Made by a program: the position numbers and the translations under genes
Notes under the pieces: generated by a model
Seen by the model: the letters and a program-made list of their open reading frames with translations, nothing else
What the model was told of the DNA's origin: nothing
The model's database searches: none
NCBI GenBank assembly: GCA_023053685.1
Contig: JALIGW010000001.1
Span: 159,626,547-159,690,546 of the forward strand
Direction: 5' to 3'
Length of the DNA: 64,000 nucleotides
From: Diadophis punctatus similis
Lineage: Eukaryota; Chordata; Lepidosauria; Squamata; Dipsadidae
In this document: piece by piece, positions 54,060 to 64,000 of the stretch
How the letters are laid out: every line of letters begins with the position of its first letter
Numbering within the stretch: the first letter of the stretch is position 1

Positions 54060-54860
54060 TTCAGGGCAAACCTAAACTTCTCCCATCAAGCTTGTTCTTC
54101 AGCAGGCTTTAAATGTAAGATAAAGGATTGTGCATTCGAAGGATTATCAAATCTGTGAATCTATTTTAACAAGTAATGCAAAATGCAGTTGGAAATGCTG
54201 AAGTATTGATCTGGCAAAAGTTCTCTGTTTTGTGAAAAGCTTTATCTTTAGTAAAAGGGTTTGCCTCTTTAGTAAAATCAGATAAATTGGTATCTTACTT
54301 TGGCTGGAACTCACCATCAATAGAGACTTTACCAATTCCTGCTGAAATACATGTAACATCTCATCTCTTATATTAACATGAAGGAATTGTACAATAATGA
54401 TATCGGAACGAGTTCCAGTCTTCCTTCTCATTAAAGGAAGTTTAATCACATGATCAGTCTTGACTGGAAAATCCATTTCCAAAGGGAGAAGTTTTCTGAA
54501 AAAATCCTTCATAAATTCAGCCAGATTTGATTGACTTGGGGGTTTTCGATGCTAATCTCACATAGATGTTTAATGTGCAATTGTGACTTTTAAGTAATCC
54601 ATTTATCCAAAATATTATGACTGGCTTGCATAATAGTGGGGAGTCAATCAATCTTTATAGAGAGCCATTTTTTTCTGGCATCTGTTTTAAAATCACATTT
54701 AAGCTCTGCCAGATCTTGCTGGATCAGCTTCAGAACGTGTATCTGAGCCAGGCTCTCCTTTAACAAATTAGTAGAAGAATTCTCCTCTGCCATCTTTCCC
54801 AGCTTGGCATATGGTGATGCAGCTGGAATTAAGCTAACTGTTGAATGTTTGGATTAAATT
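54060..54860 (-). pseudogene. L1 ORF1 relic
   Basis: The minus-strand frame from 54512 reads MKDFFRKLLPLEMDFPVKTD, RRKTGTRSDIIIVQFLHVNI and RDEMLHVFQQEL, the RNA-recognition part of L1 ORF1 protein. After that a shift gives DFTKEANPFTKDKAF-like sequence in another frame. Upstream (54520-54860) fits the coiled-coil N-terminus, with Glu/Leu-rich decayed frames. No ORF2 next to it. Confidence 0.72.
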
Positions 54861-55599
54861 GCCATTCCAGTAGCTCACAGAAAACAAATAAAAAGCTTTT
54901 TTATTTACCCAGATCAAAGTCTTGATTCCATACAGTCTGATAATTTGAAGTTTGCAAACACTTTAATCAGGAGAGACCTGAGAAATGTGCCACAGTGCCA
55001 TCCCAAAACAGAAACCTGGTTATGCAGTTAAAGGCACTGAAGGGGAAAGAGTTGGGCCCACCTCCATTTTATTACCTTTCCTGAACTATCAGGCTACAAA
55101 AATAATGTTTGATTGCATAACTCAGCTGCCTGCCCTGTAAGTTTCCAGAAATATTTCCCTTTAAGTGGCATACTGCTATTGCATCTCGACTGGTAGTATT
55201 ATCACTATCAATCTCACTATATTAGTCTTATTATGGAGGACTTTTTCATATAACCAGTCCTACGTGCCCCATTTTGATGTAGCAGAATTATATACTTTCA
55301 ATAGATTTCTTTTCTATAACCTGAATGCCTTAATGTTTTGTTTCCGCTTCCCAAACTGGAAAATTCACTAGTTTAGTATGATTTTTGGGTCAACTGGCGG
55401 GTTCAATGGCCTGCTCTTCCATGGTGAAAATATTTGTTGAAATACAGGATCTTAATTTACTCATTGACTAATAATTTGTTGAGGGTAAAGAGTGGGGGAG
55501 GCCACACACTTTCTCAGTTAAGGTATGATACTGGATCTCCAATTAAATGGAAGTTCAAGTAGATCTAGATTTATGATAATTATTTAATGATCATTAAAT
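54861..55599. other. Unassigned intronic DNA
   Basis: No exon or repeat recognised. Confidence 0.4.
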
Positions 55600-56420
55600 G
55601 CACCCTCAGAAAGGGTGCTTTATGCTCTGTAAAACATTTCTGACTGTTGTAACACCCCCCTCCCCTGGTCAGCTGTTTGCAATCTGGGTGCTTGGCAACC
55701 TGTTCGCACTTACGACCTGTTGCCAAGCTCTTCGCAATCATGTGATTGCCGTCTGCAATCTCCTCTGGCCGATTCCTCGGTAAATCAATGGAGAAGTCGA
55801 CAGGGAAGATTGCAGGCTGCTGCTTGCCCGCCAGGAGGACTTTCTCTAATCTCTGAGGGCTGGCTGAAAGAGCTGCTTGCCAAGCGGAGCTCCTTCAGCA
55901 GGGTGCAGGAACGGAGCACACATTTTCAGGATCTGAGCTTTCTCCATACCATCAAAGGCATTCCCTTCCAAACGTGTGGAGAGCCGATATCCTTCCGTGG
56001 AGTGCAGAAACTGAGCTTAATCCTGATTATTCCCTTCTGTGCGTAGAGGGAATCTGGTCTCCTTCAGTAGGGTGGAAGAAACATAGCTCAGATCCTGAAT
56101 TTTGAGATCCTGAGCGGAGGGGCAGTGTGGCAAAGTAAGAAGTACAGGGTAGGTAGGCCCTGAGAGGCTCGGCTTAGGCCCCACATTTCTCTCCACCCAG
56201 GGCTGAGGATCCTGCTTGGATTTTCAGTTCCTTAGGGGAGCTTTCAAGGGTCTCTCCCACCCTCAAGAGGCATTCTAGGCTTCTTACCATTTAATGACCA
56301 CAACCAGAACTGATGGAATTGTAGTAGTTGAGTGAAGCAGTCACATGATGTCTTATTTAATGACCACTTCATTCAGCATCCAAGATTCAGGTCCAAATTG
56401 TCGTTAAGCAAGTACTACCT
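55600..56420. repeat. Unclassified squamate repeat, with internal tandem units
   Basis: GGGTGCTTGGCAACCTGTTC, CAATCATGTGATTGCCGTCT, and at the right TAATGACCACAACCAGAACT with TCGTTAAGCAAGTACTACCT match the family at 60280-60830. Between them, variants of CTTCAGCAGGGTGCAGGAAC followed by GATCTGAG recur about three times (55890, 55990, 56065). Confidence 0.5.
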
Positions 56421-57489
56421 GTATAGCAATATTAATACATTTCTGTGGAAGAGAGAGTGGAGGATGGTGGGAATAAATCAGGTTGTCCTCTTTTAATGTT
56501 CTTACTGTGTGTTTTGGTTTCATCAACCACCACTGTGTTGCTTTATATAAAACCATTACCATCAGTTAATTTTGATTTATATGGTTTACAATGTATTTAA
56601 GGCACTATTGTTTTACAGCAGTAATTTAGTCAAGGAAAGTGAAATATCACTTTGCATAATTTGTCGAACTCTCATGTAATGCATATATAATTGATGGTAT
56701 TACCACATGGAGATGAGGCTTTAAAAATTGAACTTGAGTGAAAATTAGCAATTTAAAAATTTGATCAGAATGAAAATTAGCAAAAAAAAAACCAAACAAA
56801 ACCCACCAAAACTTTTTGCTGAAAAAACAATTGCCTTTGAACAAGCTTTTGGGGGTGGGATTTTTGACACTGTATCTTAATGTTTTTGTCTTGTTTCACT
56901 TACAATGCTAAAAATAGAAACAGGTCAGCTCATGTTTTCAAGACACGAGGGAAAAACTTGCAGCTTGGTTTGGCTAAAATTAGTATATAGTATATAGAGG
57001 TTGATATGTAATTACTGCATATTTTAAAATATGTAATTACTGCGTATTTAAATTAATTGGATTTAATTTAATCCAATTAAAATTTTATTGGATAGTAACA
57101 GACAAAATATATGCATTTTGTTTCATAATACAATGGGAAAATCATGCTATTCCAAAAAAGGTAAGAAAAAAAGGTAACTTTCATTATATAACATAAATTC
57201 AGAGAAGGGAAAAGATAAATAAATCACATTATAAAATTGGCTGTAGCTTAAACAATACAATACTGGAGTGCTGGGAGGTGCAGAGGAAACACACAGGTCT
57301 CTTTTTGCCAACTTCAATTCTACATGCTAAGGGCTGGAGTTTAGATAGGATCAGAGGACTGCAAACCTGCCAGGTTATGTAGTTCAGTTGTAAGATTCGA
57401 GAGAGAGACATGTTTTTCAAAGCTGCTGTCACTAAGACCTGGACATGACAATAATACTGAATCAGCTGTGAACTGAGCCTTGTACATAT
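56421..57489. other. Unassigned intronic DNA
   Basis: No exon or repeat recognised. Confidence 0.4.
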
Positions 57490-57761
57490 AACATGATCAA
57501 ATGGGTTTGGGGGAGTATGGATGTAGGAGATGACCAGCCTGCGCCCCTAGGGCAGGGATAAAACATCATCAGTATGGAGTTGCTCCGTCATCATAAGAGA
57601 CTTAAGTCCAGCCCCCCTTGAAGTCTGTTGACTCTTATTTGAAGCCAATTTGCTTTGATCATTAGTATATTAGTATATCAGATTCTTGTGTATTGGTAGA
57701 ATGAAATAAACTTGTAGTGCTTATGAATTCTATCGTGGCTCCTGATTTCTTGTACCTGACA
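57490..57761 (+). repeat. LTR-like fragment
   Basis: GAGACTTAAGTCCAGCCCCC, GTTGACTCTTATT, GAAATAAACTTG and a CTGACA end at 57756-57761. Same motif order as at 49270 and 62252. Confidence 0.5.
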
Positions 57762-60279
57762 ATGTTGTTCAAACTTACAAAATGAATTGTTTAATTAATC
57801 CAAAGGAGGATAGGCTTATCTCTAAACAGGGACGATCTTCTTTAAGGCTAAATTAATTCCATATTTTGCATAGGGCTTACTTAGGAGTTAGTTGACTTTC
57901 TTCACTGCTTAGCCTTAGACAATGTACTAAAAAGCTCAGCAAAGGAGTTTCTCCTTGGTATTCTTTTTCCTTCCCTGTAGCCATACTGATCACACCACTG
58001 ACAGGGCACAGTTGTACACATAATTTTCTTTAGTGAAGTTCTGATAACTGACTTGAAAATTATCAGCTAAATAATTAAAGGACTTAACGTTCCATCTTTC
58101 TCTTTTCATACATCTGAAAAATTTCAAGAATTTATTGTGAAGATTCTTAGATTAATAGTGAAACACACTTTGTTGTATCAGCAGGATGCTTAAAAGGATG
58201 AAAATCTCATATATTAAAAAGATATTACAGAAGATGTGATGGTCAGGGACATGGTTCATGGTAGGAACTTCCCGTATTTATCATATTTCCACTTATTATA
58301 CCTTGACAATAAACAAAAGCTTTTCTGTGTTCCCTACCTGGGGAAAATTATACTCTTTTTTAGCATTCCACTAGTGAAGCCTCTACAAATTGTTAAAATC
58401 TTCTGTTTTGCTATGCTTTCAACTCCAGCCTGCCAAACATTTTGTCTTTGGCGTCTAACTAGACATCTGCAAACATTGTTTACAAAGTACTTGGAAAAAT
58501 TATCATCTGCTGTCTTCTCTGCATGTGTGATTAAAAAAAACCCTATAATCATTTTTTATTTCAAAAAAATTAAGCAGAAAGGAAATATTTTTAACCTCTA
58601 TTTTTTCCTTTTTACTTTTACTAGTGAATACAAAGTGCTGAACATATCCCTTAATCCTCTGTGAAGCTTTTTTTACCATTTATTTCAACTAAGTGATTTG
58701 CATGATTCACTTTGACAAAACAATGTGGTTAGCCTTGACCCGCTTTGGAGCAATGCCATGGGAGAAGGCTCACTCAGCCTTCTTTTGCAGTGCTGGCTGG
58801 AGTTTTTTTTTTAATCTTGAACAACATATTATACTTAGTCACTAGATTACAAGGGATTGTCAATTACATGCTTCTGCTTTTTTCTTATTGAATTTACACC
58901 AAGGCCTGTATCAGTCTGGTTTCAGAATTCCTCAGTCATGTCATTAAAAATTCAGAAATTCATTTTACTTATTAGATAGATATCCTGCCTTACAGTCCGG
59001 AGGTCATTTTACAGAAAATGCAGACAATAGGATATTGAAGCATGTAAGCTATAAGAGGTTTCACAGCTATGCGGGAAATACATATCCCTAATCTTTTGTT
59101 AAGACAAAAGTTTGGAATATTTAATTTTATAATATTTTATAATTTTATTTAATTTTAATTTTATAATATCATGCTTTCTTCATCTTGTTTACACAGAAAG
59201 AGCAGAGTAGTAATTTGTACACACCAAAATTAGTAAAGATACTAAGCGTTAACAAATCCTTTAGAGAAGAAATTTGTGTCATATAGTAGATCTGCACAAT
59301 TTGCTACTACATCTTCTAAGAAAAAATCCAAGAATAGCTATTAAGAGAACTACACTTTTTATCAATTTGTTGCAGTGTTTGACTATCAGCTATATAGGCA
59401 GGGTGCCTATGATTAAAACAAACAAGCCAATGATAATTTTTTTCTACTTCTTTCTTTACTTTCCCCAAACCCATAGTTTTCGAACTCCCTTGGTTTCTAA
59501 ATAAAATACAACATCACAGAAATTTTATAAAAATATCGATCAATGACCAAAGTTTAAAGCCCTGTCCGCAGAACTTCAAGGAACTAATTTCCAGATCAGA
59601 TAGATGGTAATATTCCATTTAAGTACAAAATAATTCAACTTCATAAAAAAAACCCTATAATTCAAGTGATTGTTAGGGGAAAAGCTTCATATATACCAGT
59701 AGTAAGATAATACTTTACTTGGGAAGTGGCTCTATATTTTATCACGCTGTGAATTACATCAACGTTTGCTTATAGAATTTTAAGATTGTGACTTTTTAAA
59801 CTAATGAGACTTGGATGAGCCTTTTTGTTGGTTAAAAAGATTGAAAGAAAAAAAATTGTTTCTAAAATGAAAGTACATTACAAAAACAAAATATCAAATG
59901 AACTGTCACGATGTGAATATTGTCAGTTGTGAGTCTATGCAGGGTGATGCACCCCTATCCTAAATACTATGGTACTTCCCAATACAAGCAGAACATGTAA
60001 TATGATGTTCTGCGCATGTCTACATTCCTATCCACCATTAATCACTTCTGTTATGCCTTCCGACCTGGAAGGACGTGTTGCATAGCAAAAATGTAGTTTA
60101 TTCAGGATTTATTGTTTTATATTGTTTTGTACTGAAATAAATATTTTCTATTAGACATTTAATCTCGGTTTTCTTTCTAAGTGTTTGAATTCCAAGTAAA
60201 AGATCCAATGTCGCCTCTACGGGGGAATTCTTCTCTTAACATGAACCTTTCAAGATATAAATAGTACTTGCCTTTAAAA
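57762..60279. other. Unassigned intronic DNA
   Basis: AT-rich. An open frame at 58236-58664 is hydrophobic and Lys-rich with no motif. No exon or repeat recognised. Confidence 0.4.
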
Positions 60280-60830
60280 AAAAGTTATAGCTAATCCTTG
60301 AATTACAACCATTCATTTAAGTGACCGTTGGAATTTACAATGGCACTGAAAAAAGTGACATGACTTTTTCACACTTACAACCATTGCAGCATCCCCATGG
60401 CCATGTGATCAAAATTCAGACACTTGGCAACTGGTTCATATTTATAGTTACAGTGTCCTGGGATCATGTCAGTAGTGGGTTCTAAATTCCGTTGCTACCG
60501 GTTTGCGTGCACGCTCGTGACCCTTCTGCGCAGAAGCGTCCTGGGCAGGTGGGCGGAGCCTCCTCCTGCTGCCGCTACCGGTTCGCAGAACTGGGCCAAA
60601 CTGGGAGCAACCCACCGCTGGATCCTGTGATCACCTTTTGTGACCTTCTGACAAGCAAAGTCAATGGGGATTCGCTTAACAACTGGGTTACTAACTTCAC
60701 AACCGCAGTGATTCACTTAACTGTGGTAAGAAAGGTCATAAAAGGGGGAAAATCTCACTTAGTAACAGAAAGTTTGGGCTCAATTGTGGTCATAAGTATC
60801 TGTACACTTTTCCTTGTACTATAGAGGTCA
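60280..60830 (+). repeat. Unclassified squamate interspersed repeat
   Basis: Best copy in the window: TCCTTGAATTACAACCATTC, TTACAACCATTGCAGCATCC, ATGTGATCAAAATTCAGACA, GTGACCTTCTGACAAGCAAA and GGGCTCAATTGTGGTCATAA. Split by a hAT MITE at 60470-60620. No coding capacity; class unknown to me. Confidence 0.6.
60470..60620. mobile_element. hAT MITE (151 bp), CAGTAGTGGGTT type
   Basis: Same ends and same length as 18159-18309. Flanks GATCATGT and GATCCTGT match at seven of eight positions, and the host repeat continues across. Confidence 0.9.
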
Positions 60831-61689
60831 AAAGAGAAATAATACTACCGATAAAAGCAGGGTAAGGGAAACGAGACTGGAAGAAATGCTACAAGATACC
60901 AATTTAGTTAGAATCTATTTCAATAATGCCTAAAAAACCTATTATTTATTGATCGGATGACTTTCTCTGCAATGATTACATAATTTCAAAGAAAATGCTA
61001 AAAAACTTCAAGATCTAGTATTTTTATAATAATTTCCTAAAATAAATATTCTTAAAATATGTTTCATGTTGAGAATTGATTATTCTATGTGAGGGTTCTT
61101 TGCTTCTCAAGGACTGAACATACCACAACATAGCAAATCTGTACACAATGCTTTATTGCAGCAAATATCTTCCCCAACAACAAACTATTGCTTTGGGTCA
61201 ACTCCACCCTTTCAGTATTTGCAAATGGCTGTTGCCATGCAAATATATCTTCAGTCCTTTGATATTCAGTTCAAACAGAAGTCTCAAAATCAGTTAAAGT
61301 AGAAGGCAATCTGCCTTTTTCAAAAGCTGTCACATTACTTCGGATGAGGAGCTGCCAGGGCATAGTTGTTTGTTTGTAATTGCTACCAAGCTCCAAGCAA
61401 AGCTCCAAGCAGGACTCCCACCAGATATGCTTAGCTTGTGGTCTGGCAGCCTCATGATAGTCCTTTTGCCTACTTGTAATAGCTGACAGTCTCCAGATGT
61501 CGCCTCTGCTTCCTTGTCTGTGTATCTGCTTAACACTTTTTGATCTATAGCCCCCTTCACTCTGTCTTAGCATTGCTTTTGTAAACTAATAGCCCAGGTG
61601 GGATGAGGCTGCCTGTGGACATCATCGGCATGTCCTAGAAAATGCCAGAGTGTGGCTCAATTATCACTGACAATTTGGATGCTAGTAAA
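60831..61689. other. Unassigned intronic DNA
   Basis: No exon or repeat recognised. Confidence 0.4.
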
Positions 61690-61742
61690 GTTATGAGTTA
61701 CTGTATGAATTAACGGAGGAAGGAACTGCGGATGGTGTAGCA

Positions 61743-62243
61743 CAGTGGTCCCCAACCCCTGGTCCGCGGCCCGGTACCGGTCCGCAGAACAAATGGTACC
61801 AGGCCGCCCTGCTACTGCGTCTTCTGTGCAGCGGCGGCGGCGGGTCCTGCGACTTTTGCGAGTCCTGCGAGTCCCGATAATAAGCGCAGGGACGGGACTC
61901 CTGCGTCTGCCGACGTGCCCCGGCCCAGCTGATCAGCGTGGGGGCGGGGCTTCTGTGCGCGGCTCATCAGTATTGAAAGTACAAGCTCAGGGTTCTCATT
62001 GATTTAGCGTTCTAGTCACTAGAATCCAGAGAGTTAAAATGTTAAATTAAGTTATATTAATTTTGTTGTAACTGTATTTTATTTTGATGCCATGTTTAAA
62101 TACAATTAAATTAAAATTGTTTATATTTGAGATTGTTTTGATTTAATAATCAACGCGACGCCGCAACCCCCTCCCCCAGTGGGCCGCGGAAAAATTATCA
62201 AACGTTGACCGGTCCACGGCAATAAAAAGGTAGGGGACCACTG
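61743..62243. mobile_element. hAT element (501 bp), CAGTGGTCCCCAACC type
   Basis: Ends CAGTGGTCCCCAACC and TAGGGGACCACTG; perfect 8-bp duplication GTGTAGCA (61735-61742, 62244-62251). CpG-rich left third with GGTACCGGTCCGC; AT-rich centre. No transposase frame; resembles the non-autonomous Charlie/Tip100 group. Confidence 0.92.
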
Positions 62244-62251
62244 GTGTAGCA

Positions 62252-62473
62252 GAAGGAATGGCAAAACATGGGAGCGCAATAAAAAGGGGGATTAGCGTAG
62301 AATCCCTACGTAGACACAAGGGAACTAAGTCTAACCCTCCTTGAGTGCCACTGACCCTTATCGAACTCTAACCAAGGGCCGACATTAGTTGAGAAGATTC
62401 CTGTGAATAGGCTTTTAGCAAACAATCAGTTAAACTGAACTTTCACATGAGTACATGGTCTTTTGCACTGACA
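62252..62473 (+). repeat. LTR-like fragment, split by the hAT element on its left
   Basis: GGGAACTAAGTCTAACCCTC, CCACTGACCCTTATC and TTTTGCACTGACA (end 62473) match the pieces at 49270 and 57490. The part left of 61735 may belong to it. Confidence 0.5.
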
Positions 62474-63105
62474 GATGGGAGGTGTTTCTGCCTGGTTACA
62501 GCTGTTTTTCCAAAGTGTGACAGGAACCCCAACTTCACTCTCACACACTAACAAACATTTGACTGGTCAGTTTGAAACAAGAGAAAAGCTAAAGAGAAGA
62601 TAGGTACTGGTGTTTTTTAATAAACGTGGTGCAGTGTTTTCAAAGGGACAACTAAGCAACAGATATTACAAACTGCTTTCACACTGCTTTCTTTGCTTTC
62701 AATTCCAGAGTTTTGTTAAAGCACATATTTTATCATTTATTTAGTTTATGTCAAATTATACAATACTTGCAATTAATGTTTGATCCTTGATTTCTATTTT
62801 AAAAAATAGAATAGCACTAAATGCACTATTGAGAGCCAGTTGTCATCACTGGCAACTTTTAAGATGTGTGGACTTCAACTCCCAGAATTCTCAACCCAAC
62901 TCACCTCACAAGGCTGTTGTTGTGGGAAAACAGAAGGAAGGAGTATTGGAATGTTTGCTGCCTTAAGTTGTATGTATATTAAAAAAAAGGGGGGGGGGTA
63001 AACAATCTAAAAAAAAGTACACTTATTCAGACTATGCTCCAAACTCAGATACTCTGTAGCATGAAGAGATTAAACAGTTGCTGCTTGATTGTGGTCATGT
63101 AAATA
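62474..63105. other. Unassigned intronic DNA
   Basis: No exon or repeat recognised apart from a poly(G) run near 62988. Confidence 0.4.
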
Positions 63106-63113
63106 CCCTATAA

Positions 63114-63526
63114 CAGTGATGGCGAACCTTTTTTTCCTCGGGTGCCAAAAGTGCATGCGCGCGGGCTATCGCACATGTGCGAGTGCCCACACCCATAATT
63201 CAATGCCTCCCCCACCTCCCTGGAGGCCCTCTGGAGGCCGGAAATGGCCTGTTTCCCAACCTCTGGTGGGCCCGGTAGGCCCATTTTTCGCCCTCCCCAG
63301 GCTCCAGAGGCTTCCCTGGAGTCTGTGGAGGGCAAAAATGCCCTCCCCAATCCCCCGGAGGCCTTTCGGAACCTGAAAACGCCCTCCCAGAGTGTCCGTG
63401 TGAGCCAAAATCAGCTGGTTAGCACGCACATGCGCACTGGAGCTGAGCTAGGCAACGGCTCGCGTGCCGGCAGATATGGCTCCGCGTGCCACCTGTGGCA
63501 CGGGTGCCATAGGTTCGCCATCACGG
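63114..63526. mobile_element. hAT element, first of a tandem pair (413 bp)
   Basis: Left end CAGTGATGGCGAACC, right end GGTTCGCCATCACGG. Flanked by CCCTATAA at 63106-63113 and 63527-63534. The inside is rich in CCCTCTGGAGGCC; no transposase. Confidence 0.92.
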
Positions 63527-63534
63527 CCCTATAA

Positions 63535-63971
63535 CATTGATGGCGAACCTTTTTTCCCTCGGGTGCCGAAAGTGCATGCGTGTGCGCTTTCATGCATGCG
63601 CAAGTGCCCACACCCATAATTCAATGCCTGGGGAGGGCGAAAACGGCCTCCCCCACACACCCCAGAGGCCCTCTGGAGGCCGGAAATGGCCCATTTCCCA
63701 ACTTCTGGTGGGCCCGGTAGGCCCATTTTTCGTCCTTCCCCAGACTCCAGAGGCTTCCCTGGAGCCTGGGGAGGGCAAAAACGCCCTGCCCAGTCTCCCT
63801 GGAGGCCCTCTGGAAGCCGAAAACGCCCTTCCAGAGCCTCTGTGCAAGCCAAAAATCAGCTGGCTGGTGTGCACATGCGCACTGGATCTGAGCTAGGCAA
63901 CGGCTCGCGTGCCGGCAGATATGGCTCCGCGTGCCACCTGTGGCACCCGTGCCATAGGTTCGCCATCACTG
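63535..63971. mobile_element. hAT element, second of a tandem pair (437 bp)
   Basis: Left end CATTGATGGCGAACC, right end GGTTCGCCATCACTG. Flanked by CCCTATAA at 63527-63534 and 63972-63979. Close copy of 63114-63526 with additional GGGGAGGGCGAAAACGG-type sequence. Confidence 0.92.
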
Positions 63972-64000
63972 CCCTATAACAAGCAATTAACATGTATGTT

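Larger units (their letters stand above)
41908..64000 (-). other. COMMD1: COMMD1 intron 1 (part)
   Basis: Inferred: everything at higher coordinates precedes the acceptor on the minus strand. The CpG-rich blocks inside it (43.8-44.4, 45.5-46.2, 61.8 and 63.1-64.0 kb) are hAT elements, not the first exon. Confidence 0.6.

Noticed and set aside
58236..58664. 142-codon open frame
   Set aside because: Low-complexity AT-rich composition, no motif, no splice context or repeat family.
61745..62002. GC-rich frame as a gene or CpG island
   Set aside because: Left part of a hAT element with clean ends and target duplication.
63089..63979. Overlapping Pro- and Gly-rich frames
   Set aside because: All are shadows of the tandem hAT copies.

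Overview
The window looks like nuclear DNA of a squamate reptile, most probably a snake. The reasons are the repeat families: a CR1-type LINE whose 3' end runs into an (ATTCT)n microsatellite, L2-like LINEs, tRNA-derived SINEs with a GCTATTGCTATT-type tail, DIRS-like elements, Ty1/copia, Penelope, mariner and many short hAT elements. Bulk DNA is AT-rich, genes are sparse, and nothing is organised as an operon.

One host gene is identified with confidence. Positions 41626-41907 (minus strand) are one 94-codon coding exon of COMMD1 (exon 2 of the vertebrate gene), with a good acceptor, a good donor and no stop. If the gene is complete, 41908-64000 is part of its intron 1 and 1-41625 is part of its intron 2. 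Just 121 bases beyond its donor, on the opposite strand, 41312-41504 looks like the last coding exon of another gene (63 codons, acceptor-like CAG, then TAG). I cannot name it.

Everything else I recognise is mobile DNA, often nested. Region by region: 207-5399 is an L2 fragment broken by a minus-strand DIRS element, which ends against a deleted Ty3/gypsy copy with one LTR. 5790-10024 has CR1, L2 and two SINE copies and a long (TA)n. 10328-16464 is an almost complete DIRS element (112-bp inverted terminal repeats, gag, RT/RNase H/methyltransferase-like, tyrosine recombinase, internal complementary region). 18159-31480 holds hAT elements with clean 8-bp target duplications, L2 and L1 pieces, a solo LTR, a Penelope relic with hammerhead-like motifs, and a mariner relic containing (ATT)n and a SINE. 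31720-40466 is an L2-like LINE that contains a complete, apparently very young Ty1/copia element (32179-37125), a hAT MITE and a rearranged DIRS element. 43781-64000 has more hAT elements, a 116-bp DIRS made only of its two ends, an RT-bearing LINE with a hAT insertion inside its reading frame, an L1 ORF1 relic, three related LTR-like pieces, and two hAT copies in tandem separated by one shared target duplication.

The most active-looking item is the copia element: the two 473-bp LTRs look identical by eye, the target duplication is perfect (GGGTG), the gag-pol frame is open over 1291 codons, and the primer site matches the anticodon region of initiator tRNA-Met, as in Drosophila copia. All identifications come from reading the sequence and recalling families; no database search was run.
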